NCBI GenBank assembly: GCA_963834755.1
Contig: CAWICQ010000009.1
Coordinates: 62,001-126,000 of the forward strand
Length of the DNA stretch: 64,000 nt
Direction of reading: 5' to 3'
Origin: Dokdonella_A sp963834755
GTDB taxonomy: Bacteria; Pseudomonadota; Gammaproteobacteria; Xanthomonadales; Rhodanobacteraceae
A program made the translations under genes and the position numbers. This document shows positions 48,360-59,603 of this stretch, piece after piece; position 1 is the first letter of the stretch, and every line of letters starts with the position of its first letter. The notes below the pieces were generated by a model. It was not told the origin of the DNA, did no database searches, and was given only the letters and a program-made list of their open reading frames with translations.

Positions 48360-51304
48360 TCAGTTGATCGACACGGTCACGTTGGCCGTTGCGGTGCCGC
48401 CGCGACCATCGCTGATCGTGTACGCAAAGGTGTCGACGCCGGTGAATCCGCGCTGCGGTTGGTAGATCACCTCGTTATTCGAAATCTGCACGCTGCCGTT
48501 CGCGGGCTGCGTGACGCTGATGACCGTCAACGGATCGCCGTCGGGATCACTGTCATTGGCGAGCACGTTGATCGTCACCGGCGTGCTTACGGCCGTGACC
48601 GCGACGTCGTCGACGGCGACCGGCGGACGATTGATCGGCGCCGTGATCGTGACCGTCACCGTGGCCGTTGCGGTGCCGCCGCGGCCGTCGTTGATCGCGT
48701 ACGTGAAGCGATCGGTACCGGTGATGCCGGCGGCCGGCGTGTAGATCACCATGTTGTTGCTGATAACGGCCGTGCCGAGCAGCGGCGCGGTGACGCTTTG
48801 CACCGTCAGCGGATCGCCGTCCGGATCGCTGTCGTTGGCGAGTACGTTGATGGTGACCGGCTGGCCCGACGGCGTCGTCGCCGCATCGTCGACGGCAACC
48901 GGCGGACGATTCGGCGGCGGGCCAATCGTGACCGTCACGGTCGGCCGATGCCGTGCCGCCGCGACCGTCGTTGATCGTGTAGTTGAACGTATCGGTTCCG
49001 ACGACGCCGGCCGGCGACGGCGTGTAGATCACCATGTTGTTGCTGATCACCGCGGTGCCGAACTGCGGCGTGGTCACGCTCTGCACGGTCAGCGGGTCGC
49101 CGTCGGGATCGCTGTCGTTGGCGATGACGTTGATCGTGACGGGCGTGCCGAGGGTGGTCGTCGCGGTATCGTTCACCGCGACCGGCGGCCGGTCGGGCTG
49201 CGCGTTGACGGTGACGCTGACGTTTGCGGTCGCGGTGCCGCCATGACCGTCGCTGATCGTGTACGTGAAGGTGTCGATGCCAACGAAGCGCGCAAGCGGC
49301 GTGTAGGTGATTTGCGTCGCCGTCGCCGAAACGGTTCCGTTCGCCGGCGTCGTCACGCCGATGATCGTCAGCGCATCGCCGTCGGGATCGCTGTCGTTCG
49401 CGAGTACATTGATCGTGACCGGCGTGCCGGCGGTTGTCTGTTGCAGCGTCGTCGACCGCAACCGGCGGACGATTCGGTTGCGGCGTCACCGTGACGGTGA
49501 TGTTCGCGGTCGCCACGCCGCCGTGGCCGTCGCTGATCGTGTACGTGAAGCGATCGACGCCGGAGAATCCGGCAACCGGCGTGTAGACGATGGCCGCGCC
49601 GCTGATCGTCGCGGTGCCGCTCGCCGGCGGCGTGATCGGCGCTGATCGAAAGCGAATCGCCGTCGGGATCGCTGTCGTTGGCGAGTACGTTGATCGTGAC
49701 CGCCGTATTGAATGTGGTCGTGGCCGCGTCATCGGCGGCAACCGGCGCGCGATTCGGCCGCGCCGCGACGAACACGCTGACGCTTGCCGTCGCAGTGCCG
49801 CCGTGGCCGTCGTCGATCGTATAGGTGAAACGCGCGGTGCCCGAGAATCCGGCCGTCGGCGTGAAGACCAGCGTGCTGCCATTGATCGCCACGCTGCCGC
49901 CGACGGGCTGCGTGACGCTTGCGATCGTCAGCGAATTGCCGTCGGGATCGGTGTCGTTGGCGAGCACGCTGATCGTGACGGGCCGGCCGAATGTCGTGCT
50001 CGCAGAATCGTTGACGGCTCGCGGCGGTCGGTTCGGCTGCGCGGCGACGCCGACCGAGACATTCGCGCTCGCCGAGCCGCCGTGGCCATCGCTGATCGTG
50101 TAGCCGAACGTGTCGGTGCCGCTGAATCCGACTGCGGGCGTGTACACGATCATCGTGCCTGCGATCGCGGCGACGCCGTGCGCCGGCGCGGTCACCGCGG
50201 TCAGAATCAGCGGATCGCCGTCGGGATCGCTGTCGTTGGCCAGCACCGGAATCGTAGCCGAGGTGCCGTCGGTCACCGTCGCAGTGTCGTTCTGCGCGAT
50301 CGGGAAATGATTCGTGTACTGCTTCGCGCCGCGCGTCGTGGTGACGTTCTGGGTTTTTTGCGTGCGATAGGATTCGACGATGCGCGGATGCGCGCTCGAT
50401 GGACGCGCGAGCGAGCGCGAGATCCAGGCCGGATCCTCGAGCTGGCTGGTCGGCACGAACGAGCCGTGCGAGCCGAATTCGTAACGCAGGAACACCGCGA
50501 GCGCGATCGTCGCTCTGGTCGCTGTCGAGGCTGCCGTGTTTGCCGATGTGCTCGGCGAGCGCCGAAAGTCCCCAGCCGCGCGTGCCGAGCGGCGTGTCGA
50601 CGCCGAGCGACACGCGTGTTCGAGCGCGCGCCGCCGCTGCCGTTCTGGAAACCGAAGCCGCCGTGCAGGCGCGTCGCGGTGCTCTCGAAAAAATGACTCG
50701 CCTCGAGCCCGATCTCGCTGCCGTACGGACGGCGGTCGAAGATCGTTTCGGTCGTCGTGGTCAGCACTTGCGTGTAGTCGCCGATCGCGTCGGTGCCGTT
50801 GATCGTCGAGAGCTGCGTTCGCGAGCGTCGTGTCCGAGCGACGCGCGCCGGTGATGCCGCCGGCGAGATAAGCCTCGATCGAAAATGCGCGACGCTCGAT
50901 GCCGAAGCCGACGGTGGCCTTGCGATCGTGATCCGAGTTCTGATCGACCGCGAAGCTGAGTCGCGCGACGGTCGCTTCGTCGGGATGCTCGCGCGCCTGG
51001 AGCGCATTCATGCCCCAGAGCCAGTTGAAATCGCCCTGTATGCCGCCGGCGCCGCTGCGATCCCACCACAGCTGGCCGACCGCCGCGCGCTCGTTGTTGC
51101 GCGCGAAAACGCCCATGATCTGGCCTTCGGTGTGGCCGTCTTCGTTGATGCCGAGCGAGACGCGTGGCGTCGTTGCCGACGTACGAGAGCGGAACCGACG
51201 CATCGGTGACGGACGGTGCGCCGTTGGGATTGTCCGGCCACGGCGGCGCTGCGGACGCGACGGTGACCGCCGCAGCGAGCGACGCGACCAGAAAGTCGGT
51301 GCAT
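48360..51304 (-). pseudogene. outer-membrane-barrel-like protein with seven cadherin/Ig-like repeats; eight frame breaks as sequenced
   Basis: From ATG 51304 (AAGGGG upstream) one protein of about 978 residues can be rebuilt by dropping one base at each of about 51,285, 51,165, 50,820, 50,612, 50,520, 49,655, 49,452 and 48,947. A signal peptide is followed by a roughly 300-residue beta-rich region (VSLGINEDGHTEGQIMGVFA, WGLSALAEHIGKHG, FLRYEFG). A link (LEDPAWISRSLAR ... RTQKTQN) leads to seven ~93-residue repeats (PVAVDDAATT, INVLANDSDPDGDPLT, FTYTISDGHGGTATAN). Barrel first, Ig repeats after, resembles inverse autotransporters (intimin/invasin), so it may be a surface adhesin. Typed as a pseudogene only because the frame is broken as read. 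Confidence 0.78.
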
Positions 51305-51476
51305 GCCCCTTCCCCCGATGCCCTTGCCGGCAGTGCGCCGTATGGTATCCGGGTAAGAACGCCGTAGCGCGCGAGATTGCGACGCCGCGCGCGCGAAATG
51401 GCTGAAAATGCGTGTGCGAGAATTCCTGCTTGGTTCTGCTTGCGTCGTTCAGGTTTCGCGTTCGGGCGGAATCGCC

Positions 51477-52355
51477 TCAGCGTTTCTGCAAACGCGCCGC
51501 GATCGCGCTGCCGAGATCGGCCGGCGACTTGACCGTGGTCACTCCGGCTTTTTCGAGTGCCGCGAATTTCGCCGCCGCGGTGCCCTTGCCGCCGGAAATG
51601 ATCGCGCCCGCGTGACCCATGCGCTTGCCCGCGGGCGCGGACGCGCCGGCGATGAACGCGACGACCGGCTTGGTCACGTATTCTTCGATGAATTCGGCGG
51701 CTTCCTCTTCGGCGCTGCCGCCGATTTCGCCGACCATGATGATGCCTTCGGTCTGCGCGTCGTCCTGGAAAAGCTTCAGGCAGTCGACGAAGCTCAAGCC
51801 GTTGATCGGATCGCCGCCGATGCCGATGACGGTCGATTGGCCGAGGCCGACGTTCGTCGTCTGGAACACGGCTTCGTAGGTCAGCGTGCCCGAGCGCGAC
51901 ACGATCGCGATCTTGCCCGGCTTGTGGATGTGGCCCGGCATGATGCCGATCTTGCATTCGCCCGGCGTGATGATGCCGGGGCAGTTCGGGCCGATCAGCA
52001 CGGTGTCCGGATATTTCTTCAGCACGTTCTTGACGCGCAGCATGTCGAGCACCGGAATGCCTTCGGTGATCGCGACGATCACGCGGATGCCGGCGTCGGC
52101 CGCTTCCATGATCGCGTCGGCCGCGAACGGCGGCGGCACGAAGATCATCGATGCGTCGGCGCCGGTGTCGTTGACCGCATCCTGCACCGTGTTGAAGACC
52201 GGCAGGCCGATGTGCTCGGTGCCGCCCTTGCCCGGCGTCACGCCGCCGACGAGCTTGGTGCCGTAGTCGACGGCCTGCTCGGAGTGGAACGTGCCCTGCT
52301 GCCCGGTGAAACCCTGGCAGATCACCTTGGTGTTCTTGTTGACCAGAACGCTCAT
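51477..52355 (-). CDS. sucD: succinyl-CoA synthetase subunit alpha
   Basis: 292 residues, intact, from ATG 52355. CoA-binding N-terminal domain (ICQGFTGQQGTFHSEQAV, GVTPGKGGTEHIGLPVF) and ligase domain with active-site phosphohistidine His248 in GKRMGHAGAI. Together with SucC it makes ATP/GTP from succinyl-CoA in the TCA cycle. It follows sucC on the same strand after a 132-base gap that contains a palindromic repeat. Confidence 0.97.
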   Translation of the reverse strand: MSVLVNKNTKVICQGFTGQQGTFHSEQAVDYGTKLVGGVTPGKGGTEHIGLPVFNTVQDAVNDTGADASMIFVPPPFAADAIMEAADAGIRVIVAITEGIPVLDMLRVKNVLKKYPDTVLIGPNCPGIITPGECKIGIMPGHIHKPGKIAIVSRSGTLTYEAVFQTTNVGLGQSTVIGIGGDPINGLSFVDCLKLFQDDAQTEGIIMVGEIGGSAEEEAAEFIEEYVTKPVVAFIAGASAPAGKRMGHAGAIISGGKGTAAAKFAALEKAGVTTVKSPADLGSAIAARLQKR

Positions 52356-52379
52356 GCTGAGTCCTTGGATATTCGCTTT

Positions 52380-52487
52380 CCTGTCTCCCGCTCGCGGGAG
52401 GAGCGTGCCGAAGGCGGATGAGGAATCTTTGCGAGGTCGTCGCAAGACGGCCCTCACCCCAGCCCTCTCCCGCAAGCGCAGAGGGGG

Positions 52488-52489
<2 letters not shown>
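52380..52489. repeat. dispersed palindromic repeat, copy C (sucC-sucD gap)
   Basis: A shorter relative of the elements at 36018 and 40509: one end has hairpin CTCCCGCTCGCGGGAG, the other CCCTCTCCCGCAAGCGCAGAGGG. Interior aaggcggatgagg and cgcaagacggccctcacccc fit the same family. Like copy B it lies between two genes of one operon; its last two bases touch the sucC stop region. Confidence 0.75.
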
Positions 52490-53652
<1,163 letters not shown>

Positions 53653-54036
53653 GCGGACACCTTGCGAATGATGGGATCGACGAGACGGCCCGGAATGGCA
53701 AGCACGCGACGGCGATGGCTTCACGCCGCGATGCCGGATCAGGGAGCTGCGACCGTGCGACGGCCGCTCGACGGGCGCGTATTTTGGGCAAGGCCTCCGG
53801 CGAAAGCAAAACACCGCCGCGGAGGTCCGAGCCACCGTCCGAAACAGCGCGGGGGTTTCGACGTCGCCATCGCGTCCTCCGGCGCATGATTTATGCAAGA
53901 CCTGCGCGGACACGGCGCGTTTGCGACAAACCGTTGCATTGCGGTGATTGTCCGCAAACATGAAACCATGTAAAAACAGACGGCTACAGCACTTTTGTCG
54001 AAACGACTGCTATACTGGCACGCGGAAGGAGACTCT
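53653..54036. other. divergent intergenic region between sucC and pilS
   Basis: 384 bases with no supported gene. It must hold promoters for sucCD (leftward) and pilSR (rightward). Visible signals are a TTGCGG/CCGCAA inverted repeat (53939-53957), a -10-like TATACT at 54011-54016, and a strong ribosome-binding site AAGGAG (54026-54031) five bases before the pilS GTG. Confidence 0.5.
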
Positions 54037-55678
54037 GTGATCGCGGAACGGTGGGCGCGCGGCACCGCCGATTCTCCGGGCGACATCACCCGGCGCGAAC
54101 TCTATTTCTTCAATCTTTATCGCTGTCTCGAGGCGATTGTCTACGCCGGCCTCGTGTTCAGTCCGGTCGTCCGTCTCGATCTCGTACATCTGACCCACGC
54201 CGGCCTCGGCCAGAGCGTGGCGCTCGCCTATCTCGTCGCGGCACTGACGATGCTGGTCGCCACCGACCGCATGCGGGCCGAGCTCGCCACGAGCATCAGC
54301 GTCGGCCTCTTCATCGACATCATCGCCGCCTCGCTGATTCTGGTCGCGCTGTCCGGACACAACGCAGTGCCGATCATGTTGCTGGTCAACGTCGGCGTCG
54401 CGGCGTTGCTGCTGCCGCATCGCGCGTTCTTCTTCGCGACACTCGGCGGCGATCGGCGTGATCGCACCGGCGTTCTATGCGATCTACGTCGACAGCGTCG
54501 TCGGCTCCGGCATGTTGCAAGCGAGCTTGCTCGCGTTCGCGAATTTCGCGGTCGCGGCGCTGTGCTTCTATCTCGGCGGCCACATGCGCGCGACCGAAGC
54601 GCTGGCAGCGCAGCGCGGCGTGGATCTGCTCAATCTCGAACAGGTCAACGACCTGATCATCCAGCGCATGAAGACCGGCGTGCTGCTGGTCGATCAGGCC
54701 AATCACATCCTGCGCATCAACGAAGCGGCCTGGCACTTGATCGGCAATCCATCGCCGAACCAGCGCGAGCTCGGCACGATCGCGCCCGAATTGTCGCGTC
54801 GTCTCTATCATTGGCGGCATTCGGGCAAGACCGATCAGACCGCGGTCGCGCTCGCCGCCGACGTGCCCGAGGTCATTCCGCGTTTCACGCGCCTCGCGCC
54901 GAACGACGATACGAACGTGCTGATCTTCCTCGACGACACCTCGCTCCTGTCGCGGCGCGCGGAAGAGTTGACGCTGTCTTCGCTCGGCCGCTTATCCGCA
55001 TCGATCGCGCACGAGATCAGGAATCCGCTCGCGGCGATCCGCTATTCGGCACAGCTCCTCGCCGAGTCGCCGAAGCTGGAGCCCGAGGACAAGCGCCTCG
55101 TCGACATCGTCAACAATCACTGCACGCGCGCGAACGATGTGATCGAGAACATCCTGCAGCTGTCGCGCCGCGAACGTTCGCGGCCGGAGACGCTCGATCT
55201 CAATGCCTGGGTGCTGGCGTTCGTCGAGGACTACAAGCAGGCCAACGATCTCGGCATGGATCAGCTGCGCGCCGTGACCCAGAACCGGCGAATCGAGGCG
55301 ATGGTCGATCCGCAGCATCTGCAGCAGGTGGCGTGGAACCTCGTGCAGAACGCGCTTCGTTACGGGCGCCAGCCGAACGAGCCGGCGCGCGTGACCGTGG
55401 CGGCGCGTCTCGCCGCCGACAAGGGTCCGCCGCTGATCGAGGTCGTCGATCGCGGCCCGGGCATCCCGCCGAAGGTCGCCGGGCAGATCTTCGAGCCGTT
55501 TTTCACGACGCACGAATACGGCACCGGCCTTGGGCTCTATCTCGCCAAGCAGATGACCGAGGCGAGCCAGGCGACGCTCGAATACGTGCCGGTCGCCGGC
55601 GGTGGCGCCTGTTTCCGGATCACGCTGACCCCGGCCGGCGCGTTGCTGGCTTCGCGCATGGCCGCGCAATCGGCGTGA
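54037..55678 (+). CDS. pilS: sensor histidine kinase PilS, frameshifted near 54,450
   Basis: Start GTG 54037, set by AAGGAG five bases upstream. Six membrane helices occupy about residues 20-180. A PAS-like region follows, then the kinase core: phospho-acceptor His325 (after repair) in SIAHEIRNPLAAIRYSAQL, N-box WNLVQNALRYGR, G-boxes DRGPGIPPKVAG and GTGLGLYLAKQ. The frame breaks at about 54,450 within helix five; dropping one G in ctcggcggcgatc gives TLGAIGVIAP and about 546 residues. PilS senses pilin level in the membrane and controls PilR phosphorylation; the PilR gene follows. Confidence 0.92.
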
Positions 55679-55823
55679 AAAAACGAGTATCGAGCAGCCG
55701 TCCGGGGCGCAGCTCCGATCGGTATGCGTGCCTCACCCTTGGCCGCCCCCGGGGCGTCCTCGACCTTTGCGTTGACGCACGTCACGTTTTAACCTTGGAT
55801 CAGCGACCCTGACCGCCGGAAAT

Positions 55824-57257
55824 ATGAGCAAGCAATACGCACTGGTCATCGATGACGAACGCGACATCCGCGAGCTGCTCACGCTGACGCTCGGACGCAT
55901 GGATCTGATCGTCGAAACGGCAGCGACCGTCGCCGAAGCGCGGCAGCGGCTCGCCGAGCGCCATTACGCGCTGTGTTTCACCGACATGCGTCTGCCCGAC
56001 GGCTCGGGTCAGGAAATCGTCGAGCTGATCGCCGCGCAATACACCGAAACGCCGGTCGCGATGATCACCGCGTACGGCAACGTCGATGCCGCGGTCACGG
56101 CGCTGAAGGCCGGTGCATTCGATTTCGTCTCCAAGCCGGTCGACATCAGCGTGCTGCGCCGTCTGGTGCAGACCGCGCTGAAACTTTCCGAAGAGAAACG
56201 CGCCGACCAGACGGCGAGCAGCAGCAAGCTGATTGGCGATTCGCCGCCGATGGTGGAACTTCGCGCCACGATCAGCAAGGTCGCGCGCAGCCAGGCGCCG
56301 GTCTATATCGCCGGCGAATCCGGCGTCGGCAAGGAGCTCGCCGCGCGATTGATCCACGAGCTCGGCCCGCGTTCCGGATCGCCGTTCGTCCCGGTCAACT
56401 GCGGCGCGATTCCGTCCGAGCTGATGGAAAGCGAATTCTTCGGGCACAAGAAAGGCAGCTTCACCGGCGCGCACGCCGACAAGGACGGCCTGTTCCAGGC
56501 GGCGCAAGGCGGCACGCTGTTTCTCGACGAAGTCGCCGAGCTGCCGGTGCACATGCAGGTGAAGCTCCTGCGCGTGATCCAGGAAAAAGCCGTGCGCACG
56601 ATCGGCGCGCGCGCGGAATTGCCGGTCGACGTGCGCATCCTGTCGGCGACGCACAAGAATCTTGCGCGACTCGTCGAGCTCGGCTCGTTCCGCCAGGATC
56701 TTTTCTACCGCATCAACGTGATCGAGCTGCGCGTGCCGCCGCTGCGCGAACGCCGCGAAGACATTCCGAAACTTGCCGCGCGAGTGCTCGAGCGACTTGG
56801 CCAGCACAACGGCACCGCGCCCGCGCAGCTCGCACCGGATGCGCTGAAATCGCTGCTCGCTTACGATTTTCCGGGCAACGTGCGCGAGCTCGAGAACGTG
56901 CTCGAACGCGCCGTTGCGATGTGCGAGAACGGCAATATCACGGCGGAGGATTTGCGCCTCACGCCGCGCTCTGCATTCACCGAAGTGACGGAGGGTCTGG
57001 GCGAAAGCGTCTCGGCCCGTATGGCGACGCAGCCCCCGCCACCGCGCTCGAGCATGCCGTTCCCGCCGTCGTCATCGGAGAGCCGGGTCGAAGATGAATT
57101 TCCTGCCGATCTCGCCGCAGCCGTTGCCGAGACCGAACGCGCTGCGATCATGAAGGCGCTCGAAGCGACGCGCTGGAACCGCACCGCGGCGGCGAAGCAG
57201 CTGGGGCTTACGCTGCGACAGTTGCGGTATCGGCTCGAGAAGCTCGGCATAGAGTAA
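55824..57257 (+). CDS. pilR: sigma-54-dependent response regulator PilR
   Basis: 477 residues, intact. Receiver domain with phospho-acceptor Asp54 (CFTDMRLPDG) and Lys104 (SKPVD). AAA+ domain with Walker A GESGVGK at 164-170, sigma-54 contact loop GSFTGA at 211-216 (GAFTGA with Ser for Ala) and Walker B GGTLFLDEVAEL. A Pro/Ser-rich linker leads to a Fis-type HTH (LEATRWNRTAAAKQLGLTL). It activates pilin transcription; a matching sigma-54 promoter lies at 58248-58263. It starts 145 bases after pilS. Confidence 0.96.
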   Translation: MSKQYALVIDDERDIRELLTLTLGRMDLIVETAATVAEARQRLAERHYALCFTDMRLPDGSGQEIVELIAAQYTETPVAMITAYGNVDAAVTALKAGAFDFVSKPVDISVLRRLVQTALKLSEEKRADQTASSSKLIGDSPPMVELRATISKVARSQAPVYIAGESGVGKELAARLIHELGPRSGSPFVPVNCGAIPSELMESEFFGHKKGSFTGAHADKDGLFQAAQGGTLFLDEVAELPVHMQVKLLRVIQEKAVRTIGARAELPVDVRILSATHKNLARLVELGSFRQDLFYRINVIELRVPPLRERREDIPKLAARVLERLGQHNGTAPAQLAPDALKSLLAYDFPGNVRELENVLERAVAMCENGNITAEDLRLTPRSAFTEVTEGLGESVSARMATQPPPPRSSMPFPPSSSESRVEDEFPADLAAAVAETERAAIMKALEATRWNRTAAAKQLGLTLRQLRYRLEKLGIE

Positions 57258-57353
57258 TGCCCGCGTCGTGTCGGTGAGCCGGCGACTTCGCCAAGCCGAC
57301 GCGCACGTTCGCGTATTCTTGTCGTCGAATCGAATCCGCGCCGGAGCCGAAAC

Positions 57354-58098
57354 ATGAGTCGCTGGAAAGCTGCCGCCATTCATTTGTCGATCAGCGTCTG
57401 CGTCGGAATTGCCGCGGCGGCGCTTATTTTTGGCGTGTGGTATCCGCCGCCGTACAGCCACGCGGTCGGCGCCGATCAGCTGATCCTGCTGCTGCTCGGC
57501 GTCGATGTCGTTCTCGGCCCGCTGCTCACGCTGGTCGTGTTCAAGAGCGGAAAGAAATCGCTGCGCTTCGATCTCGCGCGTGATCGCGCTGCTGCAGGTG
57601 TGCGCGTTTCTCTATGGCATGTCGGTCGTCGTGCGGGCGCGGCCGGCGTTCATCGTCGGGCGCGTCGATCGTTTCGTCATCGTTTCCGCGAACGATCTGG
57701 ACGACGAAGACTTCGCAAAAGCTACCAATCCACAATTTCGTTCGGCGCCGTGGACCGGGCCCGAAGTCATCGGTGCCGCCCCGCCAACGGATACACAAGA
57801 GCGCAACGACGTGCTTTTCAGCAGCACCAGCGGCAAGGATCTGGAGAAGTTTCCGCAGTACTACACGGATTACGATGCCGTCGCCGCCACCTTGTTGAAG
57901 TACGCCAAGCCTTTGGCCGATCTCGAAAAGAAAAAGCCGGAGGCAACGGCCGTGATCGCCGGGGTGCTCTCGCGCCGGAAATTGCACGAAGAAGATGTCG
58001 TCTGGGTTCCGCTGGACGCACGGCGCGCGAGCATGACGATGCTGCTGGAGCGTTCCTCCGGCCGCCCGCTGCAGGCCATCGCGATCGATCCCTGGTAG
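57354..58098 (+). CDS. TfpX/TfpZ-type type IV pilin accessory protein, frameshifted near 57,585
   Basis: From ATG 57354 (MSRWKAAAIHLSISVCVG) with two or three helices in the first 90 residues (GVDVVLGPLLTLVVFKSGKKS). The frame breaks at 57,575-57,590; dropping one base in ctcgcgcgtgatc gives RFDLRVIALLQVCAFLYGM and about 247 residues. The C-terminal half is periplasmic and charged (ANDLDDEDFAKATNP). TfpX/TfpZ proteins help assemble or stabilise particular pilins, and the gene lies directly before two pilin genes. Confidence 0.85.
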
Positions 58099-58133
58099 AG
58101 CGCCTCGCCCTGGCCTGGCCCACGCTTGTCAGG

Positions 58134-58156
58134 ACCTGACATTTCCCGTCAGGTTT
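58134..58156 (+). terminator. possible terminator after the pilin accessory gene
   Basis: ACCTGAC-atttccc-GTCAGGT followed by TT, a 7-base-pair stem 36 bases after the stop. The stem is short and the T-run weak, so a regulatory hairpin is equally possible. Confidence 0.4.
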
Positions 58157-58247
58157 AACGTCGCGCTTCCAGTCAATCTGCGCAAAACGCATGTGACCCC
58201 TTTCTCATTCAGGGTCCGAAACATACCGTCCGTCGGCGCTGGCCGCA

Positions 58248-58263
58248 TGGCACGGAAGATGCT
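58248..58263 (+). promoter_or_regulatory. sigma-54 (-24/-12) promoter of the pilin genes
   Basis: TGGCACG-GAAG-ATGCT against the consensus TGGCACG-N4-TTGCW: the -24 half is perfect, the -12 half has one mismatch, and GG and GC are 12 bases apart as required. It lies 107 bases before the first pilA ATG. With pilR just upstream this is very probably the PilR-activated pilin promoter. Confidence 0.85.
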
Positions 58264-58370
58264 GAATCCATCTCGCGAGCCGTTGACTGCCAGTTGGGGG
58301 TGACGGAAGCGGGCCAGACCACACGGGTCGACGGCTCTAGGGGCAAGCTAAACCTTCCAGAGGATCCAAC

Positions 58371-58827
58371 ATGAATATCCGTAACAAGGGCTTTACGCTC
58401 ATCGAGTTGATGATCGTTATCGCGATCATCGCGATCTTGGCCGCCATCGCTCTTCCGGCGTACCAGGATTATGTCGTTCGTTCGCGCGTGTCTGAAGCTG
58501 CGATCGCCGCTTCGGGCCTCAAGACGCTGGTTGCTGAGAATGCGGCCAACGGCAAGGCGTGCGACGCGGGCTTTGCGGTTCCGACGGCTGATACCGAGAA
58601 CGTCAGGCGCCGCTGACGAGACGATCGACACCGCTACTGGCCTGATCACGATCCCGACGACGGCGATCGCTGGCAACGGCGAGCTCGTGTTCCTGCCGCA
58701 CGTCGGCCGGTGTCGCACTCGCTTGTGGCACGACCATCCCGGCCGAAGCCGTTCAGTGGAACTGCAAGGCCGACCGATCGGCACGACGATCGTCGAGAAG
58801 TATCTGCCGGCGGAATGCCGTACGTAA
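58371..58827 (+). pseudogene. pilA: type IV pilin PilA, first copy; frame broken as sequenced
   Basis: ATG 58371 with AGAGGA upstream. Class a pilin start: short leader MNIRNKG, then the FTLIELMIVIAIIAILAAIA helix with Glu5 and prepilin cleavage after Gly7. The frame breaks at about 58,608, 58,708 and 58,783. Repairing these by one, one and two bases yields about 150 residues ending KYLPAECRT, with a C-terminal disulfide pair (NCKAD ... AECRT). It would be the major pilus subunit, processed by PilD. The same strand holds a near paralogue 189 bases on. Confidence 0.85.
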
Positions 58828-58877
58828 TAGGCCATTCGCTTCCAGCAATGGAAGACGCGATGGTGTTGATGCAAGTC

Positions 58878-58910
58878 AATGGGGCTCCGCGTCGGAGCCC
58901 CATTCGATTT
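58878..58910 (+). terminator. rho-independent terminator after the first pilA
   Basis: AATGGGGCTCCG-CGT-CGGAGCCCCATT, a perfect 12-base-pair stem with a 3-base loop, followed by cgattt. It lies 51 bases after the first pilA stop, so the pilin message can end before the second pilin gene. Confidence 0.85.
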
Positions 58911-59016
58911 CGACGAAATGCCGGTGAACCGCTGATAGGCGGTCGGTCGCAACGCAAGTGGCTGGATCGCAATACATAGCACGCGATGCTCCGTCAGCTG
59001 ATTCAAGGGGACGGTC

Positions 59017-59474
59017 ATGTCCAGCGGTCGGCAATATGGATTCACTCTGATAGAGCTGATGATCGTCATCGCGATCATCGCGATCCTCGCGGCGATCGCG
59101 CTGCCTGCGTATCAGGACTACGTCGTGCGCTCGCGACTCAGCGAGGCGGCGGTCATGGCGGACGAACTCAAGACGCTCGTCGCGGAGAACGCCACCAACG
59201 GCAAGCCTTGCAATACCGGTTTCATCGTCGCCGACCACGGACACCGAAAACCTCGTAGCTACCGGCGAAACAATCGACGCGCTACCGGCAAGATCCTGAT
59301 ACCGACCACCGCTGATCGCGGGTAATGGCACCTTCGCCTTCAATCCGACATCGGCGGGCGTCGCCGCTGAACTGCGGCGTCGCCATTCCGGCCGAAGCGA
59401 TCACCTGGGGTTGCAAAGCGGCCGACGGTACGACGATCGCCGAGAAGTACCTGCCGGCCGAATGTCGCACGTAA
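59017..59474 (+). pseudogene. pilA: type IV pilin PilA, second copy; frame broken as sequenced
   Basis: ATG 59017; leader MSSGRQYG, then the pilin helix FTLIELMIVIAIIAILAAIA and PAYQDYVVRSRLSEAA, nearly identical to the first copy. Frame breaks at about 59,232, 59,280, 59,314 and 59,371. After repair it reads TDTENLVATGETID ... ATGKILIPTTAIAGNGTFAFNPTSAGV ... IPAEAITWGCKAADGTTIAEKYLPAECRT in short blocks parallel to copy one. A second pilin or a minor variant. No sigma-54 promoter of its own was found in the 112 bases after the upstream terminator. Confidence 0.83.
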
Positions 59475-59532
59475 GCGGAGTGCCGACCGGATCAACGTCG
59501 GCGACTTAACGGAAATAGCCCACAACTTCACG

Positions 59533-59560
59533 CTGCCGTCCTGTGCTGGGCGGCAGTTTT
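59533..59560 (+). terminator. rho-independent terminator after the second pilA
   Basis: CTGCCG ... CGGCAG hairpin (59533-59556) followed directly by TTTT, 58 bases after the second pilA stop and 44 bases before pilB. It separates pilin from pilB transcription. Confidence 0.75.
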
Positions 59561-59603
59561 AGGTTACATTCGCCGTGGAATCGGGGGGTTACGAAGTATT
59601 TCT

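Noticed and set aside
48360..50320. Regular DNA repeats that might suggest a CRISPR array
   Set aside because: The period is about 280 bases and the repeats translate into cadherin/Ig-like protein domains. No short repeat-spacer pattern is present.
53995..54036. TTG at 53995 as the pilS start
   Set aside because: The GTG at 54037 has an AAGGAG ribosome-binding site five bases upstream; the TTG has none.
58371..59474. Programmed frameshifting in the pilin genes
   Set aside because: The breaks lie at unrelated positions in the two copies, several per gene, without slippery heptamers. Error or decay is simpler.
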